A program made the translations under genes and the position numbers. A stretch of DNA of 64,000 nucleotides from RYN-230 sp036497945 (GTDB lineage: Bacteria > Actinomycetota > Actinomycetes > Streptosporangiales > Streptosporangiaceae). Location: assembly GCA_036497945.1 (NCBI GenBank), contig DASXIN010000175.1:28633-92632 (forward strand), written 5' to 3'. Below are positions 25,709 to 34,038 of the stretch, piece by piece. The notes under the pieces are model-generated. The model worked only from the letters and a program-made list of their open reading frames with translations. It did no database searches and had not been told where the DNA came from. How positions within the stretch are numbered: position 1 is the first letter of the stretch; each line of letters starts with the position of its first letter.

Positions 25709-27469
25709 ATGACTGTTAGCGCTCACCGTGACGAAGCTCACCCGGATAGGGCCGCCTCAGACAGCTACGTGGTGGGCGTGGATTACGGCACGCTGTCCGG
25801 CCGGGCCGTGGTCGTCCGGGTCAGCGACGGCACCGAGGTCGGCTCGGCGGTCTGCCCGTACCCGCACGGCGTGATGGACGCCAAGCTGGCCGCGACCGGT
25901 GACCCGCTGCCGCCGGACTGGGCGCTGCAGGACCCGGAGGACTACCGGGAGGTGCTCCGCCAGGCTGTGCCGGTCGCGGTCCAGGCGGCGGGCATCGACC
26001 CGGCCCGGGTCATCGGCATCGGCACCGACTTCACCGCGTGCACCGTGCTGCCGGTGCTGCGCGACGGCACCCCGCTGTGCCAGCTGCCCGGCCTGGCCGG
26101 CCGGCCGCACGCCTACGTCAAGTTGTGGAAGCACCACGCCGCCCAGCCGCAGGCGGACCGGATCAACGCGCTGGCGGACGAGCGCGGCGAGCCGTGGATC
26201 GCCCGGTACGGCGGCAAGATCTCCGCCGAGTGGCAGTTCGCCAAGGCGCTGCAACTGCTGGAGGAGGACGCGGAGATCTACGACCGGGCCGAGCGCTGGA
26301 TCGAGGCGGCCGACTGGATCATCTGGCAGCTCTGCGGGGCCGAGACCCGCAACGCGTGCACCGCCGGGTACAAGGGCATCTACCAGGACGGCCACTACCC
26401 GTCCCGGGACTACCTGGCCGCGCTGAACCCGCGGTTCGCCAGCTTCGCCGAGGACAAGCTGGCCCACCCGGTCAGCCCGCTCGGCGCGCGGGCCGGCTCG
26501 CTGACCGCCGAGGCGGCCAGCTGGACCGGCCTGCCGGAAGGCATCGCGGTCGCGGTGGGCAACGTGGACGCGCACGTCACCCCGCCCGCGGCCAACGCGA
26601 TAGCGCCCGGCCAGATGGTGGCCATCATGGGCACCTCAACATGTCACGTGATGAACGCCAGCACCTTGATCGAGGTGCCCGGCATGTGCGGGGTGGTGGA
26701 CGGGGGCATCGTGGCCGGCGAGTTCGGCTACGAGGCCGGGCAGAGCGGCGTCGGCGACATCTTCGCCTGGTTCCTCGACCACGGGGTGCCGGCGTCCTAC
26801 CGGGACGAGGCGGCCCGCCGCGGCACCTCGCTGTTCGACCTGCTGGCCGGCGAGGCGGCCGAGCAGCCGACCGGCGCGCACGGCCTGATCGCCCTGGACT
26901 GGTCGAACGGGAACCGCTCGGTGCTGGTGGACCACCACCTGTCCGGGGCCATCGTGGGGCTGACCCTGGCCACCCGGCCGCCGGACATCTACCGGGCGCT
27001 GGTGGAGGCGACCGCGTTCGGCACCCGGGTCATCATCGACAGCTATCACGCGGCCGGCCTCGACGTCACCGAGTTCGTGGTGGCGGGCGGCCTGCTCAAG
27101 GACTCGTTCGTGATGCAGGTGTACGCGGACGTGCTGCGCCGCCCGCTCAGCGTGATCGTGTCCGAGCAGGGCCCGGCGCTCGGCTCGGCCATCCACGCCG
27201 CGGTCGCCGCGGGCGGCTACCCGGACGTGCCCGCCGCAGCCGCCGCGATGGGCGGTAAGCGGGCCGACGTGTACACCCCGGACCAGGCCAGCGCGGACAT
27301 CTACGACGAGATGTACGCCGAGTACACCCGGCTGCACGACTACTTCGGCCGCGGCGGCAACGAGGTCATGCACCGGCTGCGCGCGCTGCGCGACCGGGTG
27401 CTGGCCGCCGAGCCGGCCCGGCAGCGGGCCTACGCCAACGACCACACCGAAGAAAGGACCGACCCGTGA
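25709..27469 (+). CDS. araB: Ribulokinase
   Basis: 586 aa. FGGY-kinase fold: phosphate loop VVGVDYGTLSGRAVVVRV near residue 23, IGIGTDFTACTVLPV, GKISAEWQFAKALQLLEE, AVGNVDAHVTPPA, MGTSTCHVMNA and VVAGGLLKDSFVMQVYADVL. It phosphorylates L-ribulose to L-ribulose-5-phosphate with ATP. The ATG at 25709 has GGGAG just upstream; an in-frame GTG at 25679 lacks one. The second to seventh codons overlap a LacI-type palindrome (25714-25727). Confidence 0.95.
   Translation: MTVSAHRDEAHPDRAASDSYVVGVDYGTLSGRAVVVRVSDGTEVGSAVCPYPHGVMDAKLAATGDPLPPDWALQDPEDYREVLRQAVPVAVQAAGIDPARVIGIGTDFTACTVLPVLRDGTPLCQLPGLAGRPHAYVKLWKHHAAQPQADRINALADERGEPWIARYGGKISAEWQFAKALQLLEEDAEIYDRAERWIEAADWIIWQLCGAETRNACTAGYKGIYQDGHYPSRDYLAALNPRFASFAEDKLAHPVSPLGARAGSLTAEAASWTGLPEGIAVAVGNVDAHVTPPAANAIAPGQMVAIMGTSTCHVMNASTLIEVPGMCGVVDGGIVAGEFGYEAGQSGVGDIFAWFLDHGVPASYRDEAARRGTSLFDLLAGEAAEQPTGAHGLIALDWSNGNRSVLVDHHLSGAIVGLTLATRPPDIYRALVEATAFGTRVIIDSYHAAGLDVTEFVVAGGLLKDSFVMQVYADVLRRPLSVIVSEQGPALGSAIHAAVAAGGYPDVPAAAAAMGGKRADVYTPDQASADIYDEMYAEYTRLHDYFGRGGNEVMHRLRALRDRVLAAEPARQRAYANDHTEERTDP
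25714..25727. promoter_or_regulatory. LacI-type operator at the start of araB
   Basis: TGTTAGCGCTCACC has the TGTTAGCGCTAACA dyad form with two mismatches in the right arm. It lies within the first araB codons, where a bound repressor could act as a roadblock or control an internal promoter. Its consensus resembles the operator at 24393, so the same regulator could bind both. Confidence 0.5.
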
Positions 27470-27547
27470 GCGCCGTCCGGTACCGGCTCGCGAGGGCGGG
27501 CCGTCAGGCCCGGCCGAGTGGCCGGTGCATGGTTTTCCGGACGGCGC
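27470..27547. repeat. Inverted-repeat segment between araB and araD
   Basis: GCGCCGTCCGG (27470-27480) and CCGGACGGCGC (27537-27547) are perfect 11-bp inverted repeats around a GC-rich centre with further pairing. The segment lies between two copies of GTGAGCGCCG: one at the araB stop (27466-27475), where it looks like an earlier coupled araD start with AGGA upstream, and one at the present araD start (27567-27576). Confidence 0.55.
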
Positions 27548-27566
27548 GAACCCTTAAGGAGACACC

Positions 27567-28256
27567 GTGAGCGCCGGACCCGCGAGCGAGCACACGATCA
27601 GCGCGGCCATCTCGCACACCCGCACCGAGGTCTATGCCCTGCACGCGGCGCTGGTGGAGAACAACCTGGTCGCCTGGACCTCGGGCAACGTGTCCGGCCG
27701 GGTGCCCGGCACCGACCTGATGGTGATCAAGCCGAGCGGCGTCGCCTACCCCGACCTCACCCCGGGCAACATGGTGCTCTGCGATCTGGATGGCCAGCCG
27801 GTGGAGGACGGCTACCGCCCGTCCAGCGACACCGCCACGCACGCCTACGTGTACCGGCACATGCCGCAGGTGGGCGGCGTGGTGCACACCCACTCCAACT
27901 ACGCCACCGCGTGGGCGGCCCGTGGCGAGGCCATCCCGTGCGTGATCACCGCGATGGCCGACGAGTTCGGCGGGGAGATCCCGCTCGGCCCGTTCGCGCT
28001 GATCGGCAGCGATGAGATCGGCCGCGGCATCGTGGGCGCGCTGACCGGGCACCGCTCCCCCGCCGTGCTGATGCGCAGCCACGGCGTGTTCACCATCGGC
28101 GGCACCGCCCGGGCCGCAGTCAAGGCCGCGGTGATGTGCGAGGACGTGGCCCGGACGGTGCACCTGGCCCGGGCCTACGGCGACCTCGAACCCCTCAAGC
28201 CCGACCAGATCGACGCACTGCACAAGCGCTACAACGAGCAGTACGGCCAGCGCTGA
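27567..28256 (+). CDS. araD: L-ribulose-5-phosphate 4-epimerase
   Basis: 229 aa, class II aldolase fold. LVAWTSGNVSGRVPGTDLMVIKPSGV forms the substrate phosphate site, the zinc His pair is in VVHTHSNYATAWAA, and a third His is in RSHGVFTIG. It turns L-ribulose-5-phosphate into D-xylulose-5-phosphate. AAGGAGACACC precedes the GTG. It stands between araB and araA in one operon; L-fuculose-phosphate aldolase is a related fold but the neighbours favour AraD. Confidence 0.93.
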   Translation: MSAGPASEHTISAAISHTRTEVYALHAALVENNLVAWTSGNVSGRVPGTDLMVIKPSGVAYPDLTPGNMVLCDLDGQPVEDGYRPSSDTATHAYVYRHMPQVGGVVHTHSNYATAWAARGEAIPCVITAMADEFGGEIPLGPFALIGSDEIGRGIVGALTGHRSPAVLMRSHGVFTIGGTARAAVKAAVMCEDVARTVHLARAYGDLEPLKPDQIDALHKRYNEQYGQR

Positions 28257-28315
28257 CCGCGCGGGCCTGACGGCAGTCCCATCAGCCGGCGTTAAGAAAG
28301 CGAGAAAGGGTTGCC

Positions 28316-29713
28316 ATGACCGGACGTAAGCCTCGGATCGGGATTCTGGGCGTCATGCAGGACCTGTATGACGACATGATCCCCGGCATCGCGCAGCGCC
28401 AGGAGGGCTACGCGGCGGAACTGGCCGTCCACCTCGCCGACGTCGGGGAGTTCATCCCGAGCAAGGCGATCAAGTACCGGGAGGACGCGGTCCGCGCGAT
28501 GCGCGAGTTCGAGAACGCGGATCTCGACGGGGTCATGGTGGTCATGCTGACCTACGGCCCGGCCATGCGGGTGGCCCGGCTGCTGGCCGAGTCCCGGCTG
28601 CCGGTGCTGATGGCCAACATCCAGCCCGAGCCGAACGTGACGCCGGCCTGGGACATGGCGGACATGACCTACAACCAGGGCGTGCACGGCGCGCAGGACA
28701 CGGCCAACGCGATGGTCCGCGCGGGCAGGCGGTTCGCGGTGCTGACCGACGACTGGAAGAGCGAGCAGTTCACGGCGGATGTGAGCCGGTTCGCCCGGGC
28801 CGCCCGCGCGATCACCGCGTGGAAGTCGCTGAAGACGGCCATCTTCGGCTACGCCATGAACGACATGGGCGACATCCGGGTGGACGAGTCGGCGCTGATC
28901 CGTTCGCTCGGCCCGGAGATCCTGGCCGTGGCTCAGGGTGACATGTACCGCGGCATGCTGGCGGTCACCGACCGGCAGATCTCCGACCTGATCCTGTTCG
29001 AGGACGAGAACTTCGAGATCGACCCCCGGCTGTCCGCGGAGGAGCGGACCGACCACGCCCGGATGCAGGTGGCCATCGAGCAGATCCTGGTCGAGCGCGG
29101 GTTCGGTGCGTACACCGCCCACTTCGACGCGATCGGCGAGGACGGCCGGTTCAGCCGGCTGCCGCTGGCCGCGGCCTCCTCGCTGATGGCCAAGGGCTAC
29201 GGGTACGCGGCCGAGGGCGACGTGCTCACCTCGTGCCTGGTCTACGCCGGGCATCAGCTGATCGGCGACGCGCACTTCACCGAGATGTACGCGATGGACT
29301 TCCCGTCCAACTCGATCCTGCAGAGCCACATGGGCGAGGGCAACTGGAAGATCGCCCGGACCGACCGGCCGGTCAAGCTGATCAAGCGACCGCTGGGCAT
29401 CGGCCGGCTGGCCGACCCGCCCACGTTCCTGTTCCAGTACCAGCCCGGGCCGGCCACGCTGGCCACGCTGGTGTCCCTGGAGGGCACCCGGTGGCGGCTG
29501 GTCTGCGCCGAGGGCGAGAACCTGGACAGCCCGGAACTGCCCGCACTGGAGATGCCCTACGGCCAGTTCCGGCCCGCGTCCGGGGTGCGGGCCTGCCTCA
29601 ACGGCTGGCTGGCCGCGGGCGGCCCGCACCACGAGGTGATGAACCTGGGCCACCACGCCGCGGACTGGAAGGTGTTCTGCGACCTGGCCGGCATCGAGTT
29701 CGTCCAGGTCTGA
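28316..29713 (+). CDS. araA: L-arabinose isomerase, divergent actinobacterial type
   Basis: 465 aa, about 35 shorter than E. coli AraA. The Rossmann-like N-terminus (RIGILGVMQDLYDDMIPGI) and the metal/active-site region DFPSNSILQSHMGEGNWKIA with LGHHAADWKVFCDLAGIEFV are in the family order, though the motif around SHM-G-E differs from the classical GSHMLE. It should interconvert L-arabinose and L-ribulose and complete the araBDA set. The identification relies partly on operon context; related fucose-isomerase-fold enzymes exist. Confidence 0.85.
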   Translation: MTGRKPRIGILGVMQDLYDDMIPGIAQRQEGYAAELAVHLADVGEFIPSKAIKYREDAVRAMREFENADLDGVMVVMLTYGPAMRVARLLAESRLPVLMANIQPEPNVTPAWDMADMTYNQGVHGAQDTANAMVRAGRRFAVLTDDWKSEQFTADVSRFARAARAITAWKSLKTAIFGYAMNDMGDIRVDESALIRSLGPEILAVAQGDMYRGMLAVTDRQISDLILFEDENFEIDPRLSAEERTDHARMQVAIEQILVERGFGAYTAHFDAIGEDGRFSRLPLAAASSLMAKGYGYAAEGDVLTSCLVYAGHQLIGDAHFTEMYAMDFPSNSILQSHMGEGNWKIARTDRPVKLIKRPLGIGRLADPPTFLFQYQPGPATLATLVSLEGTRWRLVCAEGENLDSPELPALEMPYGQFRPASGVRACLNGWLAAGGPHHEVMNLGHHAADWKVFCDLAGIEFVQV

Positions 29714-29738
29714 ACGACTTCCTGGGACCATGCTCCGG

Positions 29739-30749
29739 TCACGGCTCCATCAGCTCGGCCGGCGGCCGGCGGGCGGTGGCCTGCGTGGTCCGGGCCAGAC
29801 CGAGCTGCAGCAGCATCTGCGGGGCCCCGGGCAGCGTCAGGCGGTCCCGGATCTCCGACCGGATCACGGCGGCTTCCAGGGGCTGCGTATGCAGGCTGGC
29901 GAAGACCCACTTGGCCGCGGCGTGCGCGAGCAGCCGGTGCAGCGCCTGGCCGGCACGTAGCCAGTCGGCACGCTCATCGGCCGTGGTGACCAGCACCGCG
30001 GTAGCCGCCGCAGGCGACCCGCCCGCCACCAGCAGGCCAAGGCCGCGGCCCAGGTCGAAATCGCGCTGCCGCAGCCGCCCGCGCTGGCCGCTGGCCGCGA
30101 CCGGGAAGGCCTGGCCCTGGAACGCCTGGGCAGGCACGCCGTCCCGGGCCGCAGCGCCCACGGCCCGGCTCCACCGCCGCACCTCGGCCCGCGCCACCGG
30201 GTCGAGATCCTGCCTACGGCCGACCGCGTTCACCAGGTCGGCAAGCTGCTGGTAGCTGATGGCCCGATCGACCAGCACCAGCCGGGCGCCCTCCGCCAGA
30301 GCGTCATGCTGCAGCCCCGGAAGCAGACCCGCAGGCAGCGGCTCGTCGGCGAACGGGCCACGATGGGTATGCCGGTGCGGTATCGCCTCCAGCATCCGCC
30401 GCTCGGCCTCGGTCATAGCGGCCGCCGCACCCAGCCGTACCCGGGCGAGTAGCCGCATCCGGCCTGGCTCCGGGAGCAGCTCGGTCACTGGCTGGTAACC
30501 CAGCGACCGGATCGCGAGCCGCAGCCCGAAGAGGGCTGCGCCGCAGCTGATCAGCATCTCCCGGCCGGCCATGTCCACCCGGAGCTTACGGCGTGGGTCA
30601 GCGTAGAGCTCGATGGCGTCCTGGCCGACCTTGAACCGCCAGGGTTGCGTGTTGTGCACCGAGGGCGCGCGGGCGGCGGTCGCGATCAGATAGCCGACCT
30701 GATCGGCTGGGATCGGCACCGCCTCCTGGTGCAGTGGCTGCTCGGTCAT
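29739..30749 (-). CDS. Acg-type FMN nitroreductase-family protein
   Basis: 336 aa from the ATG at 30749. It has the Acg pattern: AARAPSVHNTQPWRFKV (FMN loop), ELYADPRRKLRVDMAGREMLISCGAALFGLRLA and a C-terminal APQMLLQLGLARTTQATARR. Acg/Rv2032 and Rv3131 relatives in mycobacteria are strongly induced by DosR in hypoxia and may sequester flavin rather than reduce nitro groups. A DevR-box-like site lies about 105 bp upstream (30852-30865). It is convergent with araA, 25 bp apart. Confidence 0.9.
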   Translation of the reverse strand: MTEQPLHQEAVPIPADQVGYLIATAARAPSVHNTQPWRFKVGQDAIELYADPRRKLRVDMAGREMLISCGAALFGLRLAIRSLGYQPVTELLPEPGRMRLLARVRLGAAAAMTEAERRMLEAIPHRHTHRGPFADEPLPAGLLPGLQHDALAEGARLVLVDRAISYQQLADLVNAVGRRQDLDPVARAEVRRWSRAVGAAARDGVPAQAFQGQAFPVAASGQRGRLRQRDFDLGRGLGLLVAGGSPAAATAVLVTTADERADWLRAGQALHRLLAHAAAKWVFASLHTQPLEAAVIRSEIRDRLTLPGAPQMLLQLGLARTTQATARRPPAELMEP

Positions 30750-30851
30750 GTTCCTCACCTGGCCTGATTGGGTGCCTGGCCGGCGGCCGATAGCAGGGAC
30801 CTGGCCGGCACCGGTGCACTCCAGCCTGCGCCGCCGCGGCGCGCCCTCCTA

Positions 30852-30865
30852 GGGCCCATGGTCAC
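30852..30865 (-). promoter_or_regulatory. Candidate DevR/DosR box upstream of the Acg-type gene
   Basis: GGGCCCATGGTCAC matches eight of the ten conserved positions of GGGAC-N4-GTCCC. No strong -10 is visible at the expected distance, so this is weaker than the site at 41603. Confidence 0.4.
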
Positions 30866-30975
30866 TGGCTGGCCAGGTACGGCCCCAGCCTTTGGTCACT
30901 GTCGTCCGGGACCAACGGCGGGTTCCCCAAGCGGCGGCGAGTCCGGAGCGTCGAAAACGTGGTGGGTACAGGGCG

Positions 30976-31125
30976 TTGAGTCGCCACCCCAGCCGCGTCG
31001 TGTGCCACTGGCGACAGGCGGCCACTTGCCGTCAGTTGCTCCGGGTCGGTAAGTACCGGATCATGTACGTCGTCGAGGGCGACCTGATCACGATCGACCG
31101 GGTTGATCGCGTCGGCGGAGCCTGA
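30976..31125 (+). pseudogene. RelE/ParE-type toxin remnant
   Basis: The last 28 codons (31039-31122) read LRVGKYRIMYVVEGDLITID, the C-terminal strands of the RelE/ParE toxin fold ('LRVGdYRviY..dgd.itv'). Upstream, the same similarity (a PLATGGHL-like stretch) continues only in another frame, so at least one frameshift separates the halves, and no antitoxin gene is adjacent. I infer a decayed toxin gene. The rest of 30750-31366 (617 bp) holds no other gene, only the regulatory sites listed. Confidence 0.45.
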
Positions 31126-31140
31126 CGCGAGGGCATTGCG

Positions 31141-31150
31141 CGAACGTTCG
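31141..31150. promoter_or_regulatory. Upstream copy of the CGAACGTTCG operator
   Basis: CGAACGTTCG is a perfect 10-bp palindrome identical to the one at 31321-31330, exactly 180 bp away. It is followed by AAAACCTTTGC (31161-31171 region), the motif shared with the GH31 promoter. Two identical LacI-type sites at this distance would suit DNA looping. Confidence 0.55.
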
Positions 31151-31285
31151 GTCCAAGTAAAACCTTTGCCTCACGATCCGGCATAACCGCACAGCTTCCC
31201 GCGCCACCCGCCGGGCCTGCGGAAATTGGCCAGCAATCCGGCTACTACCGGCGGTAATACGGCGGAACCGTGACCGAACCGTGTC

Positions 31286-31330
31286 TTGACCGCACGCCCG
31301 GCCGAACTTTACCTTCTAGGCGAACGTTCG
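31286..31330 (+). promoter_or_regulatory. Promoter and operator of the lacI-abfA operon
   Basis: TTGACC (31286-31291), 18-bp spacer, TACCTT (31310-31315), then the perfect palindrome CGAACGTTCG (31321-31330) exactly at the predicted start site. A repressor bound there would block initiation. The gene start at 31367 leaves a leader of about 45 nt. Confidence 0.65.
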
Positions 31331-31366
31331 TTCATTAAGGCGAACCAGGTCACGGCAAGGACGTTC

Positions 31367-32449
31367 ATGGCGCGTCGGTATGTCTCGATCAAGGAAGTCG
31401 CGGCCCGGGCCGGGGTCAGCTTCCAGACCGCGAGCAAGGTGCTCAACGGCGGCAACGTGCGGGTGTCGGCGGAGACCGCGGCCCGGATCATGGCCGTGGC
31501 GGACAGCCTGGGCTACCGGCCGAACAGCGTTGCGCGCAGCCTGGTGCAGCAGTCCACCGCCACCATCGGGCTGGTCGCCGGGGACATCACCGATGGCGCG
31601 CTGTCCCAGTTCGCGGTGGCCGCCGAGCGTACCGCGCGCAAGCACGGGCTTGCGGTGCTGGTCGGCAACCTGGCCGATGACGGCCGGGACGGCGCCGCCG
31701 TGGTGCAGATGCTGATCGACCGCCGGGTGGACGGCGTCATCGCGGCCGCCCCGCAGCTCGAGGGCGATCCTCAGGTGGCCGACATGCTCCGCCGGTACGT
31801 GCCCGCAGTCAGCCTGCACCACGTGCCCGGCGGCGGCGTCCCACTGGTCGGCTCCAACCACCGGGCCGGGGCCCGGACCGCCACCGAGCACCTGATCCGG
31901 CTCGGGCACACCACCATCGGCACCGTCACCGGCCCGTTCCGTCGCCACGTGGTGCGCAGCCGACTGCACGGCTACGAGGACGCGCTGCGCGCGGCGGGCA
32001 TCGAGCCGGGCGAGGACCTGGCCGTGGAAGCGGACTGGACGCCGGGCACCGCGGCCGCCGCGACCCGGCTGCTGCTGGAGCGCGACCCGGAGATGACCGC
32101 GATCTTCGTGCACAGCGACACGATGGCCATCGGCGTGCTCAGCGCGCTGGCTGGGGCCGGCCGCCGCGTCCCCCAGGACGTCGCCGTGGTCGGCTGCGAC
32201 GACATGCCGTTCGCCGAGTACCTGATGCCGCCGCTGTCCTCGCTCCGGGTGCCGTTCGCGGAGACCGGTGAGCAGGCGGTGGAACTGCTGCTGCACAGCA
32301 TCGCCGGGGAGGCCCCGCCGGTGGCGCCGGTGCGGCTGCCGGTCGAGCTGATCGTGCGCGAATCCTGCGGGGGGCGAGCCCAGGCCAGTGCCCAGAGCGG
32401 CGCCCAGGCCAGTGCCCAGAAAACCCCAACCGACCAGGAGGACTCGTGA
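31367..32449 (+). CDS. LacI-family regulator of the arabinofuranosidase operon
   Basis: 360 aa from the ATG at 31367 (AAGGA upstream). The helix-turn-helix is VSIKEVAARAGVSFQTASKVLNG and the hinge SLGYRPNSVARSLVQQ. The ligand domain has LIRLGHTTIGTVTGP, TAIFVHSDTMAIGVLSAL and VVGCDDMPFAEYLMPPLSSL. The C-terminus carries a doubled AQASAQ(S/K) peptide from a 19-nt direct repeat with 24-nt period (32378-32420). It overlaps the GH51 gene by GTGA, so it is autoregulated with its target. Confidence 0.92.
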   Translation: MARRYVSIKEVAARAGVSFQTASKVLNGGNVRVSAETAARIMAVADSLGYRPNSVARSLVQQSTATIGLVAGDITDGALSQFAVAAERTARKHGLAVLVGNLADDGRDGAAVVQMLIDRRVDGVIAAAPQLEGDPQVADMLRRYVPAVSLHHVPGGGVPLVGSNHRAGARTATEHLIRLGHTTIGTVTGPFRRHVVRSRLHGYEDALRAAGIEPGEDLAVEADWTPGTAAAATRLLLERDPEMTAIFVHSDTMAIGVLSALAGAGRRVPQDVAVVGCDDMPFAEYLMPPLSSLRVPFAETGEQAVELLLHSIAGEAPPVAPVRLPVELIVRESCGGRAQASAQSGAQASAQKTPTDQEDS

Positions 32450-33927
32450 CCCGGATCGTGGTGGATCCTGCCCGCCAGCTCGGCACCGTGGACCGCAACG
32501 TCTTCGGCGGCTTCGTCGAGCATCTCGGCCGCTGCATCTACGGCGGCCTGTACGACGAGGGCTCCCCGCTGGCCGACGGGAACGGGTTCCGGACCGACGT
32601 CATGGGGCTGCTCCGCGAGTTCCGGATGGGCGTGCTGCGCTGGCCGGGCGGCAACTTCGTGAGCAACTACCACTGGGCCGACGGCATCGGCCCGAAGGAC
32701 AGCCGGCCGCGGCGGCCCGAACTGGCCTGGGGCGGCGAGGAGTCCAACCGGTTCGGCACCGACGAGTTCCTGGCCTACTGCCGGCAGCTCGGCACCGAGC
32801 CGTACATCTGCCTGAACATGGGCACCGGCACGCTGGAAGAGGCGCTGGCCTGGGTCGAGTACTGCAACGGCGGCAGCGACACGGCCTGGGCCAACCGCCG
32901 GCGGGCCAACGGCCAGCAGGACCCCTACCAGGTCAGGTACTGGGGCCTGGGCAACGAGATGTACGGCGACTGGCAGGTCGGCGCGGTGTCGGCCGAGGAG
33001 TACGTGCGCACCGCGAGCCGCTGGGCCCGGGCCATCAAGATGCTGGACCCGCAGGCCAAGCTGGTCAGCTGCGGGATGAACGGCTGGAACGACTGGGACC
33101 GGGTGGTCATCGACGGGATGGCCCCGCTGGTCGACTACCACTCGCTGCACATCTACACCGGATCCGCCGACTACTGGACCAACGTGCTGCAGCCGCTCCA
33201 GGCGGAGCGCGCGATCCGGGTCACCCGGGCGCTGATCGAGCGGGCGGCCTACGTGAAGAAGATCGCCAGCCCGCCCCGGATCGCCTACGACGAATGGAAC
33301 GTCTGGTACCGGGAGCCGGACGGCGCGCTGGAGGAGCGCTACAACTTCCCCGATGCCCTGGCCGTGGCCACCTACCTGAACATCTTCATCCGGAACAGCG
33401 CCTGGGTCCGGATGGCCAACCTGGCCCAGATGGTGAACGCCATCGCGCCGATCGTGACCAGCCTGGAAACCGTGGCTACCCAGCCCATCTACTACCCGGT
33501 GCTGCTGCACGCGAAAGCCGCCCTGGACGTGGCGGTCGACGTACATGTGAGCGCTCTCAAAATCAGCCCGCTGGACGAGGGGCGGCACAGCCGGTGGCCG
33601 CACCGGGTGGCCGACCTGGGTCCGTTCACCATGGTGGACGCGGCCGCCACCGCGGCCACCGACCGCGGCAAGCTCGCGCTGACCCTGGTCAATCGCAATC
33701 CGGACGAGCCGGAGACCGTCGAGATCGCAGTGCGCGACCTGGCCTTCGACGGTGACGCACAGGTCGCGACCGTCACCGCGGAACGTGGGCCGGGCGCCCG
33801 CGTGCTGCCCGATGTCGAGGGTGCCTGCCTGGAGGAGGGGTCGGAAACCCCGAAGGGGGCAGTGCTCACCCTCACCCTCCCGCCACAGTCGTTCACCGTG
33901 GTCGAGGCGATGACCGTCGGCGGGTGA
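32446..33927 (+). CDS. abfA: GH51 alpha-L-arabinofuranosidase
   Basis: 493 aa, no signal peptide. Acid/base Glu171 in WGLGNEMYGDWQ, nucleophile Glu283 in AYDEWNVWY, and the N-terminal FGGFVEHLGRCIYGGLYD and RWPGGNFVSNYHW blocks are all family-typical. It releases arabinose from arabino-oligosaccharides inside the cell, feeding araBDA. AGGAGG stands before the GTG, which overlaps the lacI stop. The gene that should bring in its substrate follows but is broken (34039-35323). Confidence 0.95.
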   Translation: MTRIVVDPARQLGTVDRNVFGGFVEHLGRCIYGGLYDEGSPLADGNGFRTDVMGLLREFRMGVLRWPGGNFVSNYHWADGIGPKDSRPRRPELAWGGEESNRFGTDEFLAYCRQLGTEPYICLNMGTGTLEEALAWVEYCNGGSDTAWANRRRANGQQDPYQVRYWGLGNEMYGDWQVGAVSAEEYVRTASRWARAIKMLDPQAKLVSCGMNGWNDWDRVVIDGMAPLVDYHSLHIYTGSADYWTNVLQPLQAERAIRVTRALIERAAYVKKIASPPRIAYDEWNVWYREPDGALEERYNFPDALAVATYLNIFIRNSAWVRMANLAQMVNAIAPIVTSLETVATQPIYYPVLLHAKAALDVAVDVHVSALKISPLDEGRHSRWPHRVADLGPFTMVDAAATAATDRGKLALTLVNRNPDEPETVEIAVRDLAFDGDAQVATVTAERGPGARVLPDVEGACLEEGSETPKGAVLTLTLPPQSFTVVEAMTVGG

Positions 33928-34038
33928 CCGTCCCCCGGCCGCATCCCGGGCACGTCCCGGGCCCGCTCCGCGGTACCCCCAGCGGCCGGACCGGACACTT
34001 CCCCAGAAAACCTCATCAGGAAAAGGACAAGGCTCACC

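Noticed and set aside
33546..33559. TGTGAGCGCTCTCA, a LacI-like palindrome inside the GH51 gene
   Set aside because: It is 1.1 kb into the coding sequence and encodes V-S-A-L with ordinary codons; no promoter nearby. Probably chance, although it resembles the araB site.
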